A stretch of 8,165 nt of DNA from Thermoplasmata archaeon (GTDB lineage: Archaea; Thermoplasmatota; Thermoplasmata; Thermoplasmatales; Thermoplasmataceae): assembly GCA_021850835.1 (NCBI GenBank), contig JAJZKS010000071.1:1-8165 (forward strand), read 5' to 3'. Each line of letters starts with the position of its first letter. The first letter of the stretch is position 1. A program made the translations under genes and the position numbers. Below the pieces are notes generated by a model. That model was not told the origin of the DNA. It made no database searches and saw only the letters and a list, made by a program, of their open reading frames with translations. Of the stretch, positions 1-6,074 are shown piece after piece.

Positions 1-237
1 ACCGGGAATTATTCCTCCAAACAGCAACTCCAAGACCCCAAGTACAACGGAAGGTGTTCTTGCCATTTCCGCCCGACCTTCTTTAATGCGCGCATAAACC
101 AGGAAATAGTTGAGGACCATGAAGATAAAAGGCAGAACTATGAAGGGAAGGAATAGCAGTCCGAACAAGAATCCCAATACATCAAGTATTATTGCAATAA
201 GGGCCAGTGTGGCTGCAGTTTCAAGATGCTGGTTCAT
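1..237 (-). CDS. Small multi-helix membrane protein, 3' end beyond the window
   Basis: Reading the minus strand from an ATG at 237, the frame stays open for 79 codons to the window edge, so the C-terminus is missing. The protein starts MNQHLETAAT. Residues about 8-29 and 31-49 are two hydrophobic helices, 50-60 is a short charged linker (ARIKEGRAEMAR), and a third hydrophobic stretch begins near 63 and runs off the edge. A helix pair, charged loop and further helix is common in small archaeal integral membrane proteins, but I do not recognise a family and assign no function. The start is supported by a TATA-like element about 23 nt upstream (256-264) and no Shine-Dalgarno match, which fits a leaderless transcript. 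It is divergent from the HIT-family gene, with 115 bp between the two starts. Confidence 0.7.
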   Translation of the reverse strand, partial: MNQHLETAATLALIAIILDVLGFLFGLLFLPFIVLPFIFMVLNYFLVYARIKEGRAEMARTPSVVLGVLELLFGGIIPG

Positions 238-255
238 AGAAGGTTAACTATCCCG

Positions 256-264
256 TTATATTTA
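256..264 (-). promoter_or_regulatory. TATA-like element of the membrane protein gene
   Basis: On the minus strand this reads TAAATATAA, centred about 23 nt before the ATG at 237. The spacing suits an archaeal TATA box serving a leaderless mRNA. Position and composition are the only support. Confidence 0.45.
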
Positions 265-326
265 CATTTTAATGCCTGTTCTTTTCTGGGAAATTTTATT
301 AAAATTCCCACAACGGCAAAAAAATG

Positions 327-335
327 TTATAATAT
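327..335 (+). promoter_or_regulatory. TATA-like element of the HIT-family gene
   Basis: The sequence TTATAATAT follows an A-rich stretch that could serve as a BRE. Its centre is about 22 nt before the ATG at 353. No Shine-Dalgarno sequence precedes that ATG, so a leaderless or very short leader is likely. Confidence 0.45.
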
Positions 336-352
336 GTAGTTGTTGAACCTTC

Positions 353-787
353 ATGGTTACGAACTGTTCCATCTGCGATGGCACTGCAGATGCAACTTTT
401 TCAAGGAAGGAACTCTGGAGAAACGACAGATGGAGACTTACTTTCAGCACTTACAAGGACGTCTTTGGTTTCTGCTACCTGGAGCCTCTTCGGCATATAA
501 GATACATTACGGAACTGGATGGAATTGAGGCCGACGAGTTCGGAACTGTCCTTTCGCACATCACTTCTGCTTTGAAAGCTGCAACGGGAGCAAGACTCGT
601 TTATGTATACATATATGGTGACCATATCCCGCATCTCCATGTGCATCTTGCCCCGCACACCTATGGGGACCCCTTTGCAGATGATGTAATCAGGGGCGGA
701 GTGAAACTCGGCGATGAGCATGTCGGGGAGGAAGTGGAAAAGGGTTTCGTCAGGTCAGTCAGGAACTTCCTTCTAAGTTCTATTTGA
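353..787 (+). CDS. HIT-family (histidine triad) nucleotide hydrolase/transferase
   Basis: The 144-residue protein carries the histidine-triad signature HIPHLHVHLAP at residues 91-101, with H94, H96 and H98 spaced as H-x-H-x-H; by family analogy H96 is the nucleophile that forms a nucleotidyl-histidine intermediate. The N-terminal CSIC (C5, C8) matches the CxxC of zinc-binding HIT proteins, and H48 in PLRHIR sits where a further zinc ligand is usual. HIT enzymes hydrolyse or transfer nucleotides from adenylated or dinucleotide substrates in the cytoplasm; the natural substrate cannot be read from sequence. Length is normal for a small Hint/Fhit-like enzyme. The gene appears monocistronic: it has its own TATA-like element, and the next gene has one as well. 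Confidence 0.88.
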   Translation: MVTNCSICDGTADATFSRKELWRNDRWRLTFSTYKDVFGFCYLEPLRHIRYITELDGIEADEFGTVLSHITSALKAATGARLVYVYIYGDHIPHLHVHLAPHTYGDPFADDVIRGGVKLGDEHVGEEVEKGFVRSVRNFLLSSI

Positions 788-810
788 ATATGCAGCTCTA
801 GATTCAAGAC

Positions 811-819
811 TTTAATATA
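811..819 (+). promoter_or_regulatory. TATA box of the MOSC gene
   Basis: TTTAATATA is centred 26-27 nt before the ATG at 842, the distance expected between an archaeal TATA box and the start site. This is the best-spaced leaderless promoter in the window and supports the upstream start for the MOSC protein. Confidence 0.55.
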
Positions 820-841
820 TGGATTCACTTTCTACACATCG

Positions 842-1429
842 ATGGTGAGGTGTGCCAGGGTGGAGGGCAAACAGGATATGGCAGATTCCAGGATGATGGT
901 CGTATCCGTGAGCAAAAGCAGTAAGCACAATTTTTCTAAGGATGTGCAACCTGTGATAGAACTTGTGAGGGGCCTAGGAGTCGATGGAGATGCTCACTCA
1001 GGCCGTACAGTACAGCACAGGTCCAGAGTAGCTGTTGACCCGGATCAGCCAAACCTTCGGCAGGTTCATCTTATTCATGAGGAACTTTTCATAGAACTGA
1101 AAGAGTACGGATTTGATATAAGGCCAGGTGAAATTGGAGAGAATATCACAACTAGAGGTATAGATTTGCTATCCCTGCCTGTGGGAACTATACTTAGACT
1201 AGGCGAGAAAGCCAGGGTGGAAGTCACCGGGTTGAGAAATCCTTGTGCGCAACTTGATGTGTTCAGGAAGGGTCTTATGTCTGCGGTTCTTGAGATGAAA
1301 CCAGACGGTTCTGTCATTAGAAAGTCTGGAGTCATGGGAATTGTGTTGGAAGGTGGAAAGGTGAAGCCTGGAGACCCCATTCAGGTAGTGTATCCACCAG
1401 AACCTTACGAGCCGCTGGGCGTCGTTTGA
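842..1429 (+). CDS. MOSC-domain protein
   Basis: The 195-residue protein matches the MOSC (molybdenum cofactor sulfurase C-terminal) family: V-D-G-D-A-H-S-G at 47-54, GENITTRGIDLLSLPVGT at 99-116, and LRNPCAQLD at 131-139 containing the conserved cysteine C135. Stand-alone MOSC proteins are thought to handle sulfur or the molybdenum cofactor; some bacterial members (YiiM, YcbX) help detoxify N-hydroxylated compounds. Which applies here is unknown. The start is uncertain. The ATG at 842 sits 26-27 nt after a good TATA box and so fits a leaderless message, but family members usually begin near the VVSVSKSSK strand. In-frame ATGs at 878 (preceded by GTGGAGGG) and 893 are therefore real alternatives. 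The gene is convergent with the small gene that ends at 1462. Confidence 0.88.
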   Translation: MVRCARVEGKQDMADSRMMVVSVSKSSKHNFSKDVQPVIELVRGLGVDGDAHSGRTVQHRSRVAVDPDQPNLRQVHLIHEELFIELKEYGFDIRPGEIGENITTRGIDLLSLPVGTILRLGEKARVEVTGLRNPCAQLDVFRKGLMSAVLEMKPDGSVIRKSGVMGIVLEGGKVKPGDPIQVVYPPEPYEPLGVV

Positions 1430-1461
1430 TTCTGCATTCGTTTCCGGTGTGAAATCATAAG

Positions 1462-1647
1462 CTAGGTTGTTTTCACATGAAGGAGAAGGGAGATCAAGTC
1501 TGATGCTTCCTTCCGTGTGAGTTCATTTGTATAGCCCTTCCCGCAGGCACTAAGAAAGTTCCTGACGGTTCTCCTTACCATGGGGCTGTTCTGCAATCTG
1601 GAAATGTAGTTTATCTGGCTTGTTGTGAGTATGTCCTGAAATACCAT
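1462..1647 (-). CDS. Small DUF3072-like protein, 61 residues
   Basis: I judge this short frame to be a real gene. It has two motifs I associate with small helical modules: TTSQINYISRL at residues 8-18, and LTRKEASDLISLLL at 43-56. The pattern T-x-x-Q-x-x-Y-I-x-x-L followed by L-T-[KR]-x-E-A-S-x-L-I resembles DUF3072-type and related C-terminal modules in bacteria and phages; their function is not established, although a SAP/HeH-like nucleic-acid role is sometimes suspected. The middle (SPMVRRTVRNFLSACGKGY) is basic. A TATA-like element lies about 20 nt upstream on the minus strand and there is no Shine-Dalgarno match. It follows the thermopsin gene in the same direction, but an oligo-T run lies between them, so it is probably transcribed separately. 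Confidence 0.6.
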   Translation of the reverse strand: MVFQDILTTSQINYISRLQNSPMVRRTVRNFLSACGKGYTNELTRKEASDLISLLLHVKTT

Positions 1648-1662
1648 GCTTGAAAAATGTAA

Positions 1663-1670
1663 TTTATATA
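1663..1670 (-). promoter_or_regulatory. TATA-like element of the 61-residue gene
   Basis: On the minus strand this reads TATATAAA, centred about 20 nt before the ATG at 1647. That is slightly closer than ideal for a leaderless start, but the composition is a good match to archaeal TATA boxes. Confidence 0.4.
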
Positions 1671-1691
1671 TCTCAAGTTTAGGATTAAACT

Positions 1692-1697
1692 AAAAAA
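1692..1697 (-). terminator. Oligo-T terminator after the thermopsin-like gene
   Basis: On the minus strand, T6 lies 27 nt past the thermopsin stop codon; two shorter T stretches come before it. Oligo-T tracts are sufficient terminators in archaea. There is no hairpin. Confidence 0.4.
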
Positions 1698-1723
1698 TGA
1701 GAAAATGAGTGGAAAATAGCTTT

Positions 1724-3775
1724 TTAACGCCTTCTCACAATCATTGCCCCTATACCAGCCACGACAAGTAGGAAAGCCAGACCGCCCAGTACTTCAAGCC
1801 CCTGCAGTTTAGAGCCTGGTGTAGCGATTTTGGTGAGGTTGATAGATAGTGAAACGTTTTGACCGTTGTTTAGGGACAGGTTCTTTTCATAGGGACTGTA
1901 TCCAGCCAGGGTGATTTCGATGCTGAAATTTCCAGGCTTCGCAAAGAATGAGAAGGTACCATTGTGAAGTGGTATTGCTTCTCCATTTATTGTAACTATG
2001 GCTCCAACAGGAAAAACGGTTCCCTTTATTTCTGCATACTGGTAGAACAATACTAAATCTGATAAGTTGCTGCCTTTCACTGAAAGATTATAGCTGTAAT
2101 TCAATGTGTAATAGTCAGTGAGATTGCGTATGGTGAAATCGTAAGTCCCATTAATCAATGGAATTATAATTGATCCATTTGTGGAACTATACGTGCTATT
2201 CTGTAGTATGACAAACCACTTCGTATGGGTTGGCAATGAACTTTCCCTGAAAGTAACGTTGTAAAGTACAGGTGAAAATGCTAGGTTCAAAGTCAGTCTG
2301 GAACCTGAAATTGAAAAAGTGCCACTTGTAGTGTTTGGCAGGAAACTAGAATCTTTGCTTGAGATATTGAAGTAATAGGTGCCATTGGGCAGGTAGAAGC
2401 TGCTATTGCCAGAAACAGAAGCATGTGAACTATTAGTCAGATTGACCCACCACAGAGTGCCTGAGGGAAGACCCGTTTCATTTACTGTAACGAGATATTC
2501 GTTCGCATGAAGAATCAGATTCTGCCCGCTGGCAAGATTTGCTTCGGTACTGTAATAGAGCAGGCCATCGGCATACAGTTTTACTGAATAGGTTCCGGGC
2601 CAAAGCGTGAGATTCACTTTGCTACCGGTGAAAGAGGTATTATGGCCATTTATGGAGATAACACCCCCATGGACTGGTGCCTCTATTTCCAGGGAAGAAA
2701 CCATGCTGGAAGTATACACTTGGGTCAGCGATCCTGCACCGCTTGTTATTTTCTCGAAGAGACTGCCATTTGAGCTATAATAGTATCCGGCTGAAACAAC
2801 ATTGCTCATGGACTCTGCAGTGTTGGAACCAAAATTGTAAGCATTGGATATTTCCTGGAAATTGTTTCCATTCCAGTACTGCAACTGAAGCGAGACGTTT
2901 GAGGAAAGATCTGTGCTGTAAGAACCGCCTCCTGGTCCGCCAAGTATTAGTTCTGCATCATAAAACGTGTAATTGTTGGGCTCATAAGAATAACCGTCCA
3001 CCACAAATACAGGCTTGCTGGAAAGCGCAGTCGCAAAAGTGAAGTTTACATTATCATAAGTCTGCCAGCCAAATCCGTCATTGTACTGGAAGGCAAGTTC
3101 TGGAATTCCAGTATGGTTCACTGTGCTGTTCACTTCAAGTTGGATGGTTGACGGGATTCGAATGTTAATTGAAGAACCAGGCAGGCTAGAATTAGAAAAA
3201 TCATAGTAGAATTGTGTGCCTGCATCCGCAGCCACTGTTCCGTTTCCTGCCAGAGTGCTGTTAAAAATTGTCGCTGATCTGGAACTCATATTCCAAATAT
3301 TGTCTATGAACTGTATACTGTCAGTTGTAGTGTTAAGGGTGACAACATCCTGGACCCAGTACACGTAGGCTATACCTGCATCCTGAAATTCAAGGTTGAT
3401 GTTAAGCTGTATGGAGAGCGCGGTGCTATCAGTAGTGTTGTTTACCACAGATATGGACCCTACGTTTATGATTCCCAGAAAGGAGGTAGTGTTATACATG
3501 TATGGGGTGTTGCCTGGGCCAATTCCGTAATCTGCTATTCCCATGGGAGCAGGTTCTGAATTGTAATTGCTACTGGGGTTCACTGCCTCTGAGGCCAGAT
3601 ACAAGGGTTCATGGTTGTGGGGCATCATTATCGGGGAGTTATTTTCGCTGTTACCTAAACCCTGTCGGATTTCAGCAGAAGAAAATGTGAAGAGGGACAG
3701 GATCATGAGAGATACGATGAAGAGGGAAAATGCAAGGTACCTATGCTTCACAGATAACTTTTGCTTCATCTTCAT
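1724..3775 (-). CDS. Cell-surface thermopsin-like acid protease (peptidase family A5)
   Basis: The 683-residue protein has a signal peptide/hydrophobic segment at about 11-34 and then a thermopsin domain at roughly 74-350, recognised by PAPMGIADYGIG (76-87), the NTTSFLGIINVGSISVVN strand (95-112), YVYWVQDVVTLNTT (137-150) and IQFIDNIWNMSS (154-165). Thermopsins are acid endopeptidases active outside the cell in hot acidic habitats. Downstream come a beta region (360-425), two related repeats of about 75 residues (427-503, 504-577) that share V-T-x-x-E-x-x-L-P-x-x-T-x-W and NGTY motifs, and a PEGA-like domain (581-650: VTINGEAIPLHNGTFSFFAKPG). A C-terminal helix (about 659-680) ends in RRR, so the enzyme is probably tethered to the membrane. 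I count about 35 N-x-S/T sequons, consistent with heavy glycosylation. The start at 3775 gives MKMKQK; M3 is an alternative. It is divergent from the methionine-salvage operon. Confidence 0.88.
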   Translation of the reverse strand: MKMKQKLSVKHRYLAFSLFIVSLMILSLFTFSSAEIRQGLGNSENNSPIMMPHNHEPLYLASEAVNPSSNYNSEPAPMGIADYGIGPGNTPYMYNTTSFLGIINVGSISVVNNTTDSTALSIQLNINLEFQDAGIAYVYWVQDVVTLNTTTDSIQFIDNIWNMSSRSATIFNSTLAGNGTVAADAGTQFYYDFSNSSLPGSSINIRIPSTIQLEVNSTVNHTGIPELAFQYNDGFGWQTYDNVNFTFATALSSKPVFVVDGYSYEPNNYTFYDAELILGGPGGGSYSTDLSSNVSLQLQYWNGNNFQEISNAYNFGSNTAESMSNVVSAGYYYSSNGSLFEKITSGAGSLTQVYTSSMVSSLEIEAPVHGGVISINGHNTSFTGSKVNLTLWPGTYSVKLYADGLLYYSTEANLASGQNLILHANEYLVTVNETGLPSGTLWWVNLTNSSHASVSGNSSFYLPNGTYYFNISSKDSSFLPNTTSGTFSISGSRLTLNLAFSPVLYNVTFRESSLPTHTKWFVILQNSTYSSTNGSIIIPLINGTYDFTIRNLTDYYTLNYSYNLSVKGSNLSDLVLFYQYAEIKGTVFPVGAIVTINGEAIPLHNGTFSFFAKPGNFSIEITLAGYSPYEKNLSLNNGQNVSLSINLTKIATPGSKLQGLEVLGGLAFLLVVAGIGAMIVRRR

Positions 3776-3796
3776 GAACTCGCACTGAACAGCACT

Positions 3797-3806
3797 ATTT
3801 TATTTT
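3797..3806 (-). promoter_or_regulatory. Weak TATA-like element of the thermopsin-like gene
   Basis: An A/T-only stretch (AAAATAAAAT on the minus strand) is centred 26-28 nt before the ATG at 3775. The sequence is a weak TATA match, but the spacing suits a leaderless transcript. Confidence 0.35.
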
Positions 3807-3808
3807 TG

Positions 3809-3830
3809 CCTATGGGCAGGTTACCATAGG
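3809..3830 (+). repeat. 7-bp inverted repeat in the divergent promoter region
   Basis: CCTATGG (3809-3815) and CCATAGG (3824-3830) are perfect inverted copies separated by 8 bases. The repeat lies directly upstream of the thermopsin TATA-like element and about 130 nt before mtnB, so it could be a site for a dimeric regulator. Arms this short arise by chance several times per 8 kb, so the assignment is tentative. Confidence 0.3.
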
Positions 3831-3875
3831 GGTCCAGAATTGCCAGTATGCGGTCTCGCACAATGTTGAAATAGG

Positions 3876-3885
3876 AAAAATAAAT
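3876..3885 (+). promoter_or_regulatory. Possible TATA element of the mtnBDC operon
   Basis: AAAAATAAAT would place transcription start near 3907 and give a leader of about 50 nt carrying the mtnB Shine-Dalgarno sequence. Other A/T-rich candidates exist at about 3911-3917 and 3936-3946. Confidence 0.3.
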
Positions 3886-3946
3886 CCAACTCAAACCCGC
3901 AGGACTTCGGGAATAATGCAAGCCGCACCTTTCATGTAATACAATA

Positions 3947-3952
3947 GGAGGA
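3947..3952 (+). promoter_or_regulatory. Ribosome binding site deciding the TTG start of mtnB
   Basis: GGAGGA lies 7 nt before the TTG at 3960. An in-frame TAG at 3957-3959 directly precedes the TTG, so translation cannot begin further upstream in this frame. Confidence 0.75.
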
Positions 3953-3959
3953 CATTTAG

Positions 3960-4616
3960 TTGGAATTTAACTACAATTCAAATGAAGCACTGAAGAAGAA
4001 CTATGAGAAGATTTCTAATGAACTGTCCAAGATAGGCGCAGTTTTCTACTCCCATGGCTGGGTCATGGGCACAAGCGGCAACCTCAGCGCAGTGGTTTCG
4101 GAAGATCCGCTAATACTTGCAATTACGGGGAGCGGACTTGACAAGGGCTACCTCGAACAGAACCAGATAATTCTTATTGACCAGAATGAAAATGTGCTTC
4201 ATGGAAAGTACAAACCATCCGCTGAAACAGCCCTTCATATCACTTTGGTAAAAGAAATATCATGCAGAGCAGTATTCCATATCCATTCCCCATGGTCGAC
4301 TGTCTTATCTAAGATTCATGAAAAAAATGGCGGTTTGTGGATTGAAGGCTATGAGATGTTAAAGGCCCTAGATGGCATAAAAACACATGAGCACAGGGAG
4401 TGGTTGCCTATTCTGCAGAATTCCCAGGATATGGATGCTCTTTCCCAAGAACTGAAAGAAGTACTCCGCAATAGCCCACGAGCCCATGGTTTTATGCTAA
4501 GCGGCCATGGCCTGTATGCGTGGGGGAAATCCACACAGGAGGCCAAAAGACATGTGGAAGGCCTTGAATTTTTGCTAGAAGTTCTTGGCAGGACAGAGTC
4601 TTTGAATACAAGATGA
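3960..4616 (+). CDS. mtnB: Methylthioribulose-1-phosphate dehydratase MtnB
   Basis: The 218-residue protein belongs to the class II aldolase/adducin fold. MtnB dehydrates 5-methylthioribulose-1-phosphate to 2,3-diketo-5-methylthiopentyl-1-phosphate in methionine salvage, in the cytoplasm with bound zinc. Visible motifs are GTSGNLS (37-43), ITGSGLDKG (55-63), KPSAETALH (85-93), HIHS (107-110), THEHREWLPILQNSQDM (142-158) and SGHGLYAWG (181-189). By family analogy H107, H109 and H183 bind zinc and E89 lies in the active site. The HEHREW...NSQD segment separates MtnB from fuculose-1-phosphate aldolase and ribulose-5-phosphate epimerase relatives. Translation starts at TTG behind a strong Shine-Dalgarno sequence. 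It is the first gene of a tight three-gene operon, 33 nt before mtnD; the downstream partners confirm the pathway. Confidence 0.93.
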   Translation: MEFNYNSNEALKKNYEKISNELSKIGAVFYSHGWVMGTSGNLSAVVSEDPLILAITGSGLDKGYLEQNQIILIDQNENVLHGKYKPSAETALHITLVKEISCRAVFHIHSPWSTVLSKIHEKNGGLWIEGYEMLKALDGIKTHEHREWLPILQNSQDMDALSQELKEVLRNSPRAHGFMLSGHGLYAWGKSTQEAKRHVEGLEFLLEVLGRTESLNTR

Positions 4617-4637
4617 GGCTTGAAGTATGCTGAAAAA

Positions 4638-4644
4638 GAGGTGA
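4638..4644 (+). promoter_or_regulatory. Ribosome binding site deciding the mtnD start
   Basis: GAGGTGA is fully complementary to the conserved archaeal 16S rRNA 3' end and ends 5 nt before the ATG at 4650. It selects that ATG over an in-frame TTG at 4620, which has no comparable site. Confidence 0.75.
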
Positions 4645-4649
4645 AAAGC

Positions 4650-5201
4650 ATGGTAGTTGTAAGCATCCCGGATAAGGGAATTAAAATCGAAAATACAGAT
4701 GAAGCAGAAAAATACCTGTCCAGCATAGGAATCACCTATGAAAGATGGAACACGGATTATTCTGTTGATGAAACATCGACTCAGGAAGAAATACTCACTG
4801 CCTATGATAAAGAAATAGAGGAACTAAAACAAAACGGAGGTTACACAACAGCAGATGTGATCAACATCAATGGAAAAACACCGGGCCTGGATGAAATGCT
4901 GAACAAATTCAACAAGGAACACTGGCACAGCGAAGATGAAGTCAGGTTCACAATTTCTGGCAGGGGCATTTTCCATATTCACCCGGAAAACTCTCCCGTT
5001 GTCGCTGTTGAAGTGTCAAAGGGGGACCTTCTGAGGGTGCCAAAGGGCACAAAACACTGGTTTGACCTCTGTGAAGACAGAAACATAAAGGCTATCAGGC
5101 TTTTCCAGGACAAATCTGGATGGACTCCCTACTACGTTCCTGAAGGAGTGGACAGGAAGTATCAGCCCATGTGTTTCGGGCCTGCCTATATTCGGCACTG
5201 A
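4650..5201 (+). CDS. mtnD: Acireductone dioxygenase MtnD (cupin)
   Basis: The 183-residue cupin oxidises acireductone with O2 to 4-methylthio-2-oxobutanoate and formate, the step that regenerates the methionine skeleton. The metal site is intact: H91, H93 and E97 in EHWHSEDEVRF, followed by SGRGIFHIH, and H136 in VPKGTKHWFDL; IRLFQDKSGWTPYYV follows as in bacterial enzymes. The bound metal decides the product in known enzymes: iron gives the methionine precursor, nickel gives carbon monoxide and methylthiopropionate. Sequence alone does not show which is used here. I place the start at ATG 4650, not at the in-frame TTG 4620, because of the GAGGTGA site. It lies 33 nt after mtnB and 10 nt before mtnC, so the three genes are surely co-transcribed. 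O2 dependence implies aerobic or microaerobic life. Confidence 0.94.
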   Translation: MVVVSIPDKGIKIENTDEAEKYLSSIGITYERWNTDYSVDETSTQEEILTAYDKEIEELKQNGGYTTADVININGKTPGLDEMLNKFNKEHWHSEDEVRFTISGRGIFHIHPENSPVVAVEVSKGDLLRVPKGTKHWFDLCEDRNIKAIRLFQDKSGWTPYYVPEGVDRKYQPMCFGPAYIRH

Positions 5202-5211
5202 ATGAACGTTT

Positions 5212-5958
5212 ATGCCAATGAGAGTTGAATTTGCAGGCATCAGTGCAGTCCTGTTTGACATAGAAGGGACAACCACGCCATTGGAATTTGTCCACAAGAC
5301 TTTATTTTCATACGCTGGAGAAAGAGTGGAGGATTTCCTTAAGGAAAATTCTTCTGAGAAGCAAGTGGCACATCTGTTAGATATGTTGGAGAAATCCCAT
5401 AAAGACAATTCCTCCAGCGGTAAATCGCCCCATGCATGGCCTACTGCAGATTTTTCCCAGAAAATAGATTCTGCCGCAAAGTATGTCAGGTGGCTGATTA
5501 GCGTCGATAGCAAAGATCCGGCATTGAAAGAATTGCAAGGGTTGATCTGGGAAGAGGGATACAGGAAGAACCAGCTCCATGGAGAAGTGTATCCAGACGT
5601 TCCCGAAGCTATGGAAAAACTGAATGTAGATGGGATAAAGATGGCGATTTACTCATCCGGGAGCGCTTTGGCGCAAAGGTTAATTTTCCGTTCTACCAAG
5701 TATGGTGATCTGACTAAGTATCTGACGGGTTTCTTTGATACATCAGTTGGACCAAAGAGGGACCCGAAGAGTTATGCAAACATTGCTGGCCTTCTGGGGC
5801 TTCCAAATGGGGAAATTCTATTCCTTTCCGACATTCTTGAGGAGATTGCGGCAGCAAGGGCTTCGGGCCTCATGGCTGTCCAGGTTCTAAGGGAAGGGCA
5901 TAACACCGCTAAGGATACATCATTTCTTACAATTTCTAGCCTTCTTGATCTTTTTTAG
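5212..5958 (+). CDS. mtnC: Enolase-phosphatase E1 MtnC
   Basis: The 248-residue HAD-superfamily enzyme enolises 2,3-diketo-5-methylthiopentyl-1-phosphate and then removes the phosphate to give acireductone, the substrate of MtnD. Motifs in order: FDIEGTTTP (15-23), where D16 is the expected nucleophile and E18 marks the E1 subfamily; LQGLIWEEGY (108-117); VYPDVPEAME (126-135); IYSSGSALAQ (146-155, HAD motif II); GPKRDPKSY (180-188) with the HAD lysine, probably K182; and ILFLSDILEEI (202-212, motif III). The length is a little above the usual 220-230 residues. The start could be ATG 5212 or 5218. Neither has a clear Shine-Dalgarno sequence, so translation may depend on ribosomes finishing mtnD 10 nt upstream. 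Confidence 0.93.
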   Translation: MPMRVEFAGISAVLFDIEGTTTPLEFVHKTLFSYAGERVEDFLKENSSEKQVAHLLDMLEKSHKDNSSSGKSPHAWPTADFSQKIDSAAKYVRWLISVDSKDPALKELQGLIWEEGYRKNQLHGEVYPDVPEAMEKLNVDGIKMAIYSSGSALAQRLIFRSTKYGDLTKYLTGFFDTSVGPKRDPKSYANIAGLLGLPNGEILFLSDILEEIAAARASGLMAVQVLREGHNTAKDTSFLTISSLLDLF

Positions 5959-6049
5959 AGTGAATTTGAGCTTGCATGTACAATATAACTCGTAAAATCC
6001 GGGTAATGCATTAACTGAAAAACCCTGCAATCCTATTCTGGTTCTGGAC

Positions 6050-6056
6050 TTTTTTT
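6050..6056 (+). terminator. Oligo-T tract after the mtn operon
   Basis: T7 lies 91 nt past the mtnC stop with no hairpin in front of it. It may be the archaeal oligo-T terminator of the operon. It also overlaps the place where a promoter of the following gene would be expected, so the reading is tentative. The rest of 5959-6074 holds an A/T-rich element at 5982-5988 and a 10-bp palindrome at 6004-6013, and nothing else I can name. Confidence 0.35.
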
Positions 6057-6074
6057 ACTTCTTGTACCATAAAC

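Noticed and set aside
784..807. TTGAAT/ATTCAA inverted repeat between the HIT and MOSC genes
   Set aside because: The 6-bp A/T-rich arms overlap the HIT stop codon and are easily explained by chance.
1448..1477. Inverted repeat TGTGAAA/TTTCACA across the convergent gene ends
   Set aside because: The arms are 7 bp with a 16-nt loop and no T-run follows, so it is within chance expectation and not convincing as a terminator.
2677..3042. 121-codon open frame antisense to the thermopsin-like gene
   Set aside because: The product is rich in Cys, His, Trp and Arg in the way of noise translations, and the opposite strand is clearly coding.
4620..4649. Upstream in-frame TTG as the mtnD start, adding 10 residues
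   Set aside because: The GAGGTGA site lies inside this stretch and is correctly spaced for ATG 4650, and the extra residues are not part of the acireductone dioxygenase family.
4349..4735. 128-codon open frame antisense to mtnB and mtnD
   Set aside because: No motif or credible promoter; the opposite strand encodes conserved enzymes.
5016..5513. 165-codon open frame antisense to mtnD and mtnC
   Set aside because: It lies opposite two well-supported genes, shows no recognisable motif and spans their junction. It is best explained as a shadow frame.
6004..6013. 10-bp palindrome TAATGCATTA upstream of the secreted-protein gene
   Set aside because: Around eight perfect 10-bp palindromes are expected by chance in a window this size, and nothing else supports an operator here.
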